Assembly: GCA_021780105.1 (NCBI GenBank)
Contig: JAJXZJ010000022.1
Span: 1-64,000 of the forward strand
Source of the DNA: a bacterium
GTDB taxonomy: Bacteria > Verrucomicrobiota > Verrucomicrobiia > Limisphaerales > J093
Length of the DNA stretch: 64,000 bases
Reading direction: 5' to 3'
Part shown: positions 34,516 to 41,509 of the stretch, piece after piece
Layout: the number at the start of each line of letters is the position of its first letter
Numbering within the stretch: the first letter of the stretch is position 1
Translations under genes and position numbers: made by a program
The notes under the pieces: model-generated
Databases searched by the model: none
The model's input: the letters and a program-made list of their open reading frames with translations, nothing else
What the model was told of the DNA's origin: nothing

Positions 34516-35315
34516 TGCCGGAGGTGATCGCCATCCACGGCCTCACCGTCCACGCCGGGTGCCGGTGCGTGTTGGAGGTGCCGCATCTGGTGGCCGAGGC
34601 CGGCAGCATTCTGGCGCTCCTCGGCCCGAACGGCGCCGGCAAAACCACCTTGCTGCGCGCGTTGCTGGGAATCGTGACGCCGACGGCCGGCCGGGTTGTG
34701 GTGTTGGGGAAGAACGTGGGCGCGTTGCGCGGCACGGCGCTGGCCGGACTTCGTCGGCGCATGGGTTACGTGCCGCAACTGCTGCCCGCCCGGAGCGAGC
34801 TTCCGTTGACCGTGCGCGAGGTGGTGTCCATCGGCCGGACGGCCCGCGTCGGATTGCTACGTCCGCTTTCCCGTGGAGACTGGCAGGTGGTGGACCGGTG
34901 GATCGAACACCTCGGCCTGGCTCCGCTGGCAGGGCGCGTCTTCAACGAGATTTCCGGCGGCGAACAGCGCAAGACCATGCTGGCCCGCGCGATGGCCCAG
35001 GAACCCGAACTCCTGCTGCTCGATGAACCCACCGCCAACCTTGACCTCGGCTGGCGCGAGCGCCTTGTGGCGACCATTCAACAATTGCACGCCGAGGCGC
35101 GGCTCACGATCATGCTCGTTTGCCACGAACTGGAAGTGCTGCCGCCCGCCTGCCGGCGCGTTGCGCTGCTCGATTCCGGCCGGGTCGTCGCCCTCGGCGG
35201 GCCGGCGGAGGTGTTCACCAACGAACGCGTCGCGCGGCTTTACGGCCCCGGCCTGCGCGCGTGGCACCAAGCGGGACGGCACGCCGTCCTGCCGGCGGAG
35301 GTGGCGCATGATTGA
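34512..35315 (+). CDS. ABC transporter ATP-binding protein (metal uptake)
   Basis: A 267-residue ATPase: Walker A GPNGAGKTT (about 39-47), Q-loop YVPQLLP, signature SGGEQRKTMLARAMAQ, Walker B LLLLDEPTANLD and H-loop CHELEV. Family matches the ABC-3 metal uptake ATPases (ZnuC/MntB type). It overlaps the substrate-binding gene (ATGATG across the stop) and the permease gene by 8 bp. Complete operon: binding protein, ATPase, permease. Confidence 0.93.
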   Translation: MMPEVIAIHGLTVHAGCRCVLEVPHLVAEAGSILALLGPNGAGKTTLLRALLGIVTPTAGRVVVLGKNVGALRGTALAGLRRRMGYVPQLLPARSELPLTVREVVSIGRTARVGLLRPLSRGDWQVVDRWIEHLGLAPLAGRVFNEISGGEQRKTMLARAMAQEPELLLLDEPTANLDLGWRERLVATIQQLHAEARLTIMLVCHELEVLPPACRRVALLDSGRVVALGGPAEVFTNERVARLYGPGLRAWHQAGRHAVLPAEVAHD

Positions 35316-36162
35316 TCTCGTCTTCTGGGCGCCGGTGATGGCCGGAGGGGCGCTGGCGGGCGCGTCGAGCGGCGCGCTGGGCACGTTCATCGTCGGGATG
35401 CGAATTCCGTTTCTTGGAGTCTGCGTCGCGCACGCGGCACTGGCCGGCGCCGTCTTTGGCGGCCTGTGCGGTCTGGCGGGACAAACACTCCTCCTGCCCG
35501 CGCTGGGCGGCGCGGTGCTGACGGCGCTGGCCCTGGGAAGGCTGAACCCGCAACGCGTCCGCCTCGACGACAACACGGTCCTGAGCTTCCTGTTTTCGAC
35601 AACGATGGGCCTGGCGTTCATCGGCATCGGGCTGTATGGCATCCTTGGCAAGAGCGACAACGACGTTCGCAGCCTGCTCTGGGGGAGCTTGAACTTCTGC
35701 CGCTGGCGCGACGTGCGGTGGATGTTCGGCGCGGCGCTGGCGCTGTTCGTTTACATCGCGGTTTTTTTCAAGGAACTCCGGGCCATCCTCTTTTCGCGGG
35801 CGGACGCCGAGGCCGCAGGCATCCGCGCCACGGCTGTCTGGACCGGCTTCCTGGTTCTCACGGCGGCAGCGCTCACGGTGAACTTCCAGACCATCGGCGG
35901 CCTGATGATTTACAGCCTCATCAGCAACCCGGCGGCGGCGGCGTTCCAGATCACCCGCGGCTGCCGTCCGGCAATGCTCCTTTCGGCGGCCTTCGGCGCG
36001 GTGAGCGGCCTGGGCGGATTCCTCATCGCTGCCGTCACCGACCTGCCCAGCGGCGCGGTGATCGTGCTCGTGTCCTCGGCTTTGATCCTCGTGGCAGCGG
36101 CGTGGGCACGCAGCCGCGGGCGGTCCGCGTGCGGCGTTTCGCAACCTGTGGACGGGCGGTGA
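35308..36162 (+). CDS. ABC-3 family metal permease
   Basis: A 284-residue integral membrane protein with about eight helices; family features include GTFIVGMRIPFLGVCVAHAA, SFLFSTTMGLAFIG and NFQTIGGLMIYSLISNPAAAA (each split here below 20), which correspond to the permease of Zn/Mn/Fe uptake systems. ATG 35308 lies within the end of the ATPase gene; a much longer in-frame reading from 34873 is a shadow. With the two upstream genes it forms a full transporter. Confidence 0.9.
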   Translation: MIDLVFWAPVMAGGALAGASSGALGTFIVGMRIPFLGVCVAHAALAGAVFGGLCGLAGQTLLLPALGGAVLTALALGRLNPQRVRLDDNTVLSFLFSTTMGLAFIGIGLYGILGKSDNDVRSLLWGSLNFCRWRDVRWMFGAALALFVYIAVFFKELRAILFSRADAEAAGIRATAVWTGFLVLTAAALTVNFQTIGGLMIYSLISNPAAAAFQITRGCRPAMLLSAAFGAVSGLGGFLIAAVTDLPSGAVIVLVSSALILVAAAWARSRGRSACGVSQPVDGR

Positions 36163-36241
36163 ACGGTCCCGCCGCGCCCTTGGTCACCAATCGCTCAAAC
36201 CAAAAATGTCTGTCGCCGCGATCTATTGTCCCAGCGATGAC

Positions 36242-36640
36242 CTACGCGCGCCGTTCCCGAACCGCCGTCAAAATCTCGAACACGACCTCCGCTCGCGGCT
36301 TCACGCCTTGCTGGCCTTTGCCGTGGATGCGCACCGCGACGGCGTTCGCGTCCTGCTCCTTCTGGCCGACGACGAGGATGTGGTGGACGCGCGCTTCCTC
36401 GGCCCGTTGGATGCGGCCCATGAGCTTGTCGTTGCTGAACTCCCGTTCCGCCCGCACCTGCTGGCCGCGGAGTTCGTTCACGATGCCCCTGGCGTAGTCC
36501 ATCTGCGCCTCGGTCACCGGCAGCACGCGCACCTGATCCGGCGCGAGCCAGAGCGGGAAGTTGCCCGCGTAATGCTCGATGAGGAAGCCGATGAACCGCT
36601 CATGCGTGCCGAGCGGCGCGAAGCCATCAATGCATGAATA
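36242..36640 (-). pseudogene. C-terminal remnant of a second threonyl-tRNA synthetase
   Basis: The reading frame encodes GFAPLGTHERFIGFLIEHY onward to ILTAVRERRA, which corresponds to the end of ThrRS (last part of the catalytic core and the whole anticodon-binding domain). It matches the complete thrS at 38167-38550 region closely in the APLGTHERF segment (identical for about 28 residues) but diverges in the anticodon domain (LPVTEAQMDYARGIV against ITLNDDEALINYAKPIV). Everything upstream of the Cys-Ile corresponding to CIHRAPLGT is missing, replaced by the ATPase gene. It is a non-functional fragment, probably from a second, diverged thrS. Confidence 0.8.
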
Positions 36641-38120
36641 ACAAAGTCGAAAGCGGCAGGCTGATAATGCGAGGATCGTCGGTGACACGCTGGTCATCGC
36701 GGGTGATCAACAAGCCAAACGGAGCCCGATAAACCGGTTTTTCAATGAACGATTGCAAACCCCGCACGTCTTCAGGAGTAATCCGGCCACGATATTTCAC
36801 CTCAATGGGAATCCGTTGATCGCCAACAGTGATGACAAAATCCACCTCACGTTCCGCCGCCCGTTCGGGGAAATGGGCGACATCCAAATGCGGGATGGAA
36901 GCCAAAAAGTAACCGGTGGCGCTTTCCGCCAAATGACCGGCCAAATCAGCGAGTTCGGGCTTTTGAATGAGCTCGGCCGGATCAAGCGGCACCTGTTCTT
37001 GCAGCCAGGCGGCCCGTAACGCATGGTCGCAAAGGCATACTTTGGCGGCCCCTTGCTTGCGTTTGAGCCGCAACTCCAGCGGTTTGATGAGGTGTAAAAG
37101 CAAAGTGCCATCCAAAAAACGCAGATAGCTCAAGACGCGCGGCCAGCCCACGTTGGCGTTTTGTGACCGGCGAAGTTCGTCCAAATACAGGGCTTGTTTG
37201 GGCGCTTGCCCGGCATACCGGCAAGCGAGATGAAACACTTCCTCCAGCAGGGCTTCATCCCGCTTTTGGCCACGCGGCCCCATCCGCAAATCATGTTGAA
37301 TGGCCCGACGAATGACCGTTTCTTCGAGAACATCGGCGACCCGTTCCCAGGGTTCATTGGGATTGGCCTGGGCTATGGGATAAGCTCCCCGTTCCGAAAA
37401 GGCGGCGAATGCGGCCCGCCGGATTTGCGTATGTCGTTCACCAAATTCCCGCAACCCTTCCCAAAACATCCTGTCTTTCAAGGGACTCAAGCCATTGAAC
37501 GGAAGGTAAGGCGTCAGTTCTCCCAATTGACGAAAACCGGCGATCTCGCGCAACAGCAATGGGCCCATTTCCACGGTAAACAGCCGCCCCGCCAGACTAT
37601 CGTGTCCGGCTTGAATGCGCAGGGCCGAACTGCCGGTGACCAAAGCGCGGACTTTTCCAATATCCAGAACGTGTTTTAACTGCGGCGCCCAGTCGGCCAA
37701 GTTTTGAACCTCATCCAAAATAAAGTAAGGGACCTCACCATCCGCCGCCGCCCGGGCATAGCTTTTGCCGAGAATGTGGTCGCAATACCATTGGCCCAGT
37801 TCCGTGATGGGTGAAGCCAACCGCTTTAGTTCGGGCAAATCATCAAACTGGATGCGAAAAATCCGTTTCGGCGAAATGCCGTCTGCCAGCAACGCTTCGA
37901 TGACTTGCGCCAAAAGGGTGGACTTTCCAACTTGACGCGGTCCCCGCAACACCACGGCGGGAGATAACTGGCCTCTCAGGCCGTTCAAAACCGGCTGATA
38001 TGCCCAACGACGAATGGGCGGCGTTGGCGGAATCGGATCGCCCTGCCACCAAGGATTCATGTCGCGCAAGGTGCGCTCCAAGCCTTGGTTCAACAGTTTG
38101 ATGAGTTCCAATTGCGTCAT
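36627..38120 (-). CDS. AAA ATPase with DUF4143/nuclease-like C-terminal domain
   Basis: A 497-residue protein: Walker A RGPRQVGKSTLL, Walker B YFILDEVQNLADW, sensor TGSSALRI, then a DUF4143-type C-terminal region with a PD-(D/E)XK-like pattern REVDFVITVGDQRIPIEVK. Such ATPases are common in prokaryotes and often sit in variable genome regions; their function is unsettled. Its 3' end runs into the thrS remnant (stop at 36627, homology resuming within a few codons), so it may have landed in or beside a second thrS. Confidence 0.88.
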   Translation of the reverse strand: MTQLELIKLLNQGLERTLRDMNPWWQGDPIPPTPPIRRWAYQPVLNGLRGQLSPAVVLRGPRQVGKSTLLAQVIEALLADGISPKRIFRIQFDDLPELKRLASPITELGQWYCDHILGKSYARAAADGEVPYFILDEVQNLADWAPQLKHVLDIGKVRALVTGSSALRIQAGHDSLAGRLFTVEMGPLLLREIAGFRQLGELTPYLPFNGLSPLKDRMFWEGLREFGERHTQIRRAAFAAFSERGAYPIAQANPNEPWERVADVLEETVIRRAIQHDLRMGPRGQKRDEALLEEVFHLACRYAGQAPKQALYLDELRRSQNANVGWPRVLSYLRFLDGTLLLHLIKPLELRLKRKQGAAKVCLCDHALRAAWLQEQVPLDPAELIQKPELADLAGHLAESATGYFLASIPHLDVAHFPERAAEREVDFVITVGDQRIPIEVKYRGRITPEDVRGLQSFIEKPVYRAPFGLLITRDDQRVTDDPRIISLPLSTLLFMH

Positions 38121-38166
38121 TTGGTGTTGTTCAATTATTGCAAATTGAAGTGATTCCGTCTGGAAG

Positions 38167-40713
38167 TCACGCCCTTCGCTCTTTGATGCTCGCCAGAATA
38201 TCCGCCACGACTTCCGCCTTCGGCTTCGCGCCTTGCGGGCCGCCGTGGTGGAGGCGCACGCTCACCGCGCCGGCTTCCATGTCGCGACCGCCGATGACCA
38301 GCATGGTGTGGACGCGCAATTGTTCCGCGTTGGATATCTTCGCCTTGAACGGCGTTGCGCTGAAATCTGAATCCACCCGCACCATGTTGGCGCGGAGTTC
38401 GGCCACGATGGGCTTGGCGTAGTTGATCAACGCTTCGTCGTCGTTGAGCGTGATGACGCGCACTTGATCCGGCGCGAGCCAGAGCGGGAAATTGCCCGCG
38501 TAATGCTCGATGAGGAAGCCGATGAACCGTTCATGCGTGCCGAGCGGCGCGCGATGGATGCACAACGGCGTCTTGTTCGAGTTGTCTTTGTCGCGGTAGG
38601 TCAGGCCGAACTTGGCGGGCACGGCGAAGTCCACCTGGTTGGTGGCGATGGTGAATTCCCGGCCGATGGCACTCCACACCTGCACGTCAATCTTCGGCCC
38701 GTAGAACGCCGCCTCGTTGGCGACCTCCACGTAGTTGATGCCGGATTCGATCAACACCTTGCGCACCATGTCCTCGGTCTTCTTCCACAGCTCCGGTTCG
38801 TTGACGTATTTCTTGCCCAGCCCTTCCGCCGCGTGCGTGCTGAAGCGCATCTGGTATTTTTCCAGGCCGAAGATTTTGAAATACTTCAGATACATGTCGT
38901 TCACGGCGCGGAACTCGTCGGCGAACTGCTCCTCGGTGCAATAGATGTGCGCGTCGTTCATGTTGAGCGAGCGCACGCGCATGAGGCCGAACAACTCGCC
39001 GCTCTGCTCGTAGCGATAGCAAGTGCCGTATTCCGCGAGGCGCAACGGCAGGTCGCGATAACTGCGCGGCTCAGCCGCAAAAATGCGGTGATGATGCGGG
39101 CAGTTCATGGCTTTGAGGTAGTAGCGCTCGACGCCCGAATCTTCACTGGTCGCGCTTTCGCGAATTGATTGGGGAGCGCGCGCGTCCCGCGTGCCCTCCT
39201 CGGCGTCACGCCGAGGAGCATCCGGCGTCCAAAGCCACGGATAATTCTCATCCTGCTTAGCGACGCCTGAATCCCACGGATTCCGGCAGATGTAATGGAA
39301 TTTCACTTCCATGTCCGCATCACTGCGCAAGATCCGGTCGAACGACTCTTTTTCCCAAACCGGATTGCCCTTGGTCTGCTGCGCGTTGTTGATTTCGTGC
39401 GCGGTGAAGGATTTGAGCGAATGTAGAATTTCTGGGAGCGGCCAGAAAACCGGCTTGCCCTCTGTGCCTTGCTCTTTGATTTGCGGCTCAAAAAGCAAGT
39501 GAACATGGTCAGGCATCACGCACGCGGCGTACAGTTCGTAACGGCGCTGCTCGTGCATGAACAGCAAACTTTTCAAAACAAGATCACGAGCTTGCGGCGT
39601 GAGCGGCTGACGCTGGATTGTGCTGAACGTGACCATGTATTTCGCCCACGGGCGTTCGAAGTGCGGCAGATTTCGTTTTGAATATTTTGCACCCGATTCT
39701 GTTTCAGGGAACACACGCGTCCCGCGTGTTGCGTCGGGCGTCACGCCTGACACTTCGGCGGCTGCGCTGAAGTGCGAAGAAGTTTCCGGCGCGACGCCAG
39801 AAACGGCAGGCGGGACGCCCGCGCTCCTCTTTTCACCGCGTTCGCGCAATTCCATCGCCGGAAACATGCTTTCCGCGTAATAGGGCAGATGACCGGAGGT
39901 TTTATACATCTTCTCCTTGGCCAGATGCGGCGTGCGGACGCGGACGTAGCCGGCGGCGAACTCGGTTTCCTTGGCCAGCTTCTCCAGTTCCTCGACGATC
40001 ATCGTGCCTTTGGGCAGCCACAGCGGCATGCCGGGGCCGGTGTATTCCGGGTCAATGAAGAACAGCCCCATCTCCGCGCCGATCTTGCGGTGGTCACGCT
40101 TCTTCGCCTCTTCGAGCATTTTGAAATACTCGTCGAGCTGGGTCCTGTTCTTGAACGCCGTGCCGTAGATGCGCTGGAGCTGCGGGTTTTTCTCGTCGCC
40201 CTTGTAATACGCGCTGGCGACGGTGGTGAGCTTGAACGCGCCGATGTTGCCGGTGCGCATCACGTGCGGCCCGGCGCAAAGGTCAACGAAATCGCCGTTC
40301 TTGAAATAAGAAATCGGTTCGCCCTCGGGAATGTCCTCAAGGTTGCCGATCTTGAACTTGCTGGGCGCGGAGCGGTCGCCGAGGGCCGCGAGCCGGCCGC
40401 GTTGGGCGTCGGCCAGCGCCTGCTCGCGCGTGACGATGAGCCGCTCGAAGGGCTGGTTCGCCTTCACGATGGCCTTCATCTCCGCCTCGATGGCGGGGAA
40501 ATCCTCCGGCGTGATGCGATGCGCGAGTTCGACGTCGTAGTAAAAGCCGTTTTCCACGGCCGGGCCGGAGGCGAACTGGGCGTCGGGCCAGAGCTTGACA
40601 ATGGCGTTGGCCATGACGTGCGCGGCGGAGTGGCGGAGCCGCTCGAGGTCGGTCATTTTCGCGCGGTCGTCGAGGGTTTTGCGGTCTTTGGGTTCTTGGT
40701 TTTCGGAGGGCAT
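38167..40713 (-). CDS. thrS: Threonyl-tRNA synthetase with an in-frame REP-associated transposase domain
   Basis: A class II ThrRS that would be about 610 residues but is 848 because of an internal insert. Segments present: N2 editing domain from residue 25 (no TGS domain), catalytic core start TPHLAKEKMYKTSGHLPYY (261-279), then ESMFPAMEL (281-289), the insert (about 291-527), then ERYYLKAMNCPHHHRIF (529-545) with Zn ligand Cys538, His589 in NDAHIYC, and His720 in CIHRAPLGT, and the anticodon-binding domain to RERRA-like KERRA. All three Zn ligands and motif regions are kept, so the enzyme is probably active if the insert folds aside. The reading frame is continuous across the insert. Confidence 0.9.
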   Translation of the reverse strand: MPSENQEPKDRKTLDDRAKMTDLERLRHSAAHVMANAIVKLWPDAQFASGPAVENGFYYDVELAHRITPEDFPAIEAEMKAIVKANQPFERLIVTREQALADAQRGRLAALGDRSAPSKFKIGNLEDIPEGEPISYFKNGDFVDLCAGPHVMRTGNIGAFKLTTVASAYYKGDEKNPQLQRIYGTAFKNRTQLDEYFKMLEEAKKRDHRKIGAEMGLFFIDPEYTGPGMPLWLPKGTMIVEELEKLAKETEFAAGYVRVRTPHLAKEKMYKTSGHLPYYAESMFPAMELRERGEKRSAGVPPAVSGVAPETSSHFSAAAEVSGVTPDATRGTRVFPETESGAKYSKRNLPHFERPWAKYMVTFSTIQRQPLTPQARDLVLKSLLFMHEQRRYELYAACVMPDHVHLLFEPQIKEQGTEGKPVFWPLPEILHSLKSFTAHEINNAQQTKGNPVWEKESFDRILRSDADMEVKFHYICRNPWDSGVAKQDENYPWLWTPDAPRRDAEEGTRDARAPQSIRESATSEDSGVERYYLKAMNCPHHHRIFAAEPRSYRDLPLRLAEYGTCYRYEQSGELFGLMRVRSLNMNDAHIYCTEEQFADEFRAVNDMYLKYFKIFGLEKYQMRFSTHAAEGLGKKYVNEPELWKKTEDMVRKVLIESGINYVEVANEAAFYGPKIDVQVWSAIGREFTIATNQVDFAVPAKFGLTYRDKDNSNKTPLCIHRAPLGTHERFIGFLIEHYAGNFPLWLAPDQVRVITLNDDEALINYAKPIVAELRANMVRVDSDFSATPFKAKISNAEQLRVHTMLVIGGRDMEAGAVSVRLHHGGPQGAKPKAEVVADILASIKERRA
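39196..39218. repeat. REP-like perfect hairpin downstream of the RAYT core
   Basis: CTCCTCGGCG-TCA-CGCCGAGGAG is a perfect 10-bp stem with a 3-nt loop in the thrS coding sequence, just after the RAYT YPWLW. Its GGCG-TCA-CGCC core is shared with the hairpin at 39733-39751 on the other side. Confidence 0.85.
39733..39822. repeat. Array of four REP-like hairpins upstream of the RAYT core
   Basis: Four consecutive hairpins lie in the coding sequence: GTCGGGCG-TCA-CGCCTGAC (39733-39751), ACTTCGGCG-GCTG-CGCTGAAGT (39752-39773), GTTTCCGGCG-CGA-CGCCAGAAAC (39782-39804) and GCGGG-ACG-CCCGC (39810-39822). The first three have one G-T-type mismatch each. Such hairpins are the substrate type of RAYT enzymes. 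They encode the PPAVSGVAPETSSH-like arm. Confidence 0.8.
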
Positions 40714-40730
40714 AAAGTCTAACGCAAAAG

Positions 40731-40805
40731 CGCAAAGACGCGGAGGCGCGAACCGGTGAAGGGACTTCCTTCCTTTCCTCGCCGTTGGGCCGTGGCGTCT
40801 TTGCG
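40731..40805. repeat. 11-bp perfect inverted repeat in the thrS leader
   Basis: CGCAAAGACGC (40731-40741) pairs with GCGTCTTTGCG (40795-40805), separated by 53 bp, in the gap between thrS (start 40713, minus) and the LURP-one-like gene (minus). On the minus strand it would fold in the mRNA leader of thrS. It may be a terminator of the upstream gene, a leader structure, or an interspersed repeat; no T-box hallmark was found. Confidence 0.5.
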
Positions 40806-40818
40806 TTTCATTTCCATT

Positions 40819-41310
40819 TCAGTCTAGTTTGTTGTCGGCGTGGCACACCATGTCGATGACCACCGTGCTGGCGAGGATCAGCACGTCGTCCTCGCCCTCG
40901 CGGATGTCCACCCCGTAGGTGTCGGCCCAGGCGAACCAGCGCTTCGACACCTCGGCGACGAGCTGGCCGCCGCGTGTGAAGGTGTATTCCATATCCAGGA
41001 AACTACCTTGCGCCTCCAGGTCGTCCGGGCCGGGGACATCCACAGTGAATTTGCAGCGGAACAGGGTGAACAGGTGTTTCTTCACCACCGCCGCCAGTTC
41101 ACCGCCACGCGTGATTTGGTAGGTTGGTCCCCAGGATAGGAGTTTCTGCCGGATGAACGCCAGTTCGTTGCGCTGCATGTTCTGGAAGGAGAGCTTGTCA
41201 CCGAGGCTGAATGCCCGGCCGTCCACGAAGAACACCTCCTCGCCGGCTTCGTTCTTGATGGCGAAGTCGTCGCCCCAGCAAAACAGCTTTTGCTTCATGA
41301 CGTAGCGCAT
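40819..41310 (-). CDS. LURP-one-related (tubby-C-like) protein
   Basis: A 163-residue protein of the LOR/YxjI type: FCWGDDFAIKNEAGEEVFFVDG, SLGDKLSFQNM, LAFIRQKLLSWGPTYQI and FTRGGQLVAEVSKRW, a twelve-stranded tubby-like barrel with alternating 'D..G' turns. The role in bacteria is unknown; a scaffold or lipid-binding function has been suggested for the fold. It is transcribed towards thrS, with an inverted repeat in the gap. Confidence 0.85.
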   Translation of the reverse strand: MRYVMKQKLFCWGDDFAIKNEAGEEVFFVDGRAFSLGDKLSFQNMQRNELAFIRQKLLSWGPTYQITRGGELAAVVKKHLFTLFRCKFTVDVPGPDDLEAQGSFLDMEYTFTRGGQLVAEVSKRWFAWADTYGVDIREGEDDVLILASTVVIDMVCHADNKLD

Positions 41311-41330
41311 GGCGTCGGTCTCCGGTGCGA

Positions 41331-41369
41331 AACAAAAACGCCTCGAACCGTTCGGCAGTGCGAGGCGTT
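41331..41369 (-). terminator. Rho-independent terminator of the 1260-aa exoprotein gene
   Basis: On the minus strand, a 9-bp stem AACGCCTCG/CGAGGCGTT with a 15-nt loop is followed by TTTTTGTTT. It lies about 140 bp downstream of the stop at 41510 and before the LURP-one-like gene, so it would end the long transcript. Confidence 0.75.
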
Positions 41370-41393
41370 GCGTTCACGGCTGGCCGTGAACGC
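41370..41393. repeat. REP-like hairpin (11-bp perfect stem)
   Basis: GCGTTCACGGC-TG-GCCGTGAACGC is a perfect 11-bp palindromic stem with a 2-nt loop, adjacent to the terminator at 41331-41369. It is probably an interspersed REP-like element rather than a second terminator, as no U-tract follows. Confidence 0.6.
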
Positions 41394-41509
41394 TACAAAG
41401 TCGTGGTCGTTGTCCGTTCTGTTTTCAACGGCGCACAAGGTAAGCACCGGACGCGCCGCTGGCAACCGAATTCAGCCCGCCGGAGCTTCAAGATCACCGT
41501 CGCCGGTTG

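Larger units (their letters stand above)
39152..39836 (-). mobile_element. RAYT (Y1/HUH, REP-associated tyrosine transposase) element inside thrS
   Basis: ThrRS residues about 291-527 are foreign. Residues 343-500 read as a TnpA_REP/COG1943 transposase: RPWAKYMVTFST, YELYAACVMPDHVHLLFEP with the HUH pair His403/His405, and KFHYICRNPWDSGV with a candidate catalytic Tyr474, then the family YPWLW. Flanking low-complexity arms are built of REP-like hairpin DNA. Short near-direct repeats (CGCGCTTTCGCGAATT at 39151 and CGCGTTCGCGCAATT at 39837) bracket it and may mark the insertion. No stop interrupts the host gene. Confidence 0.88.
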
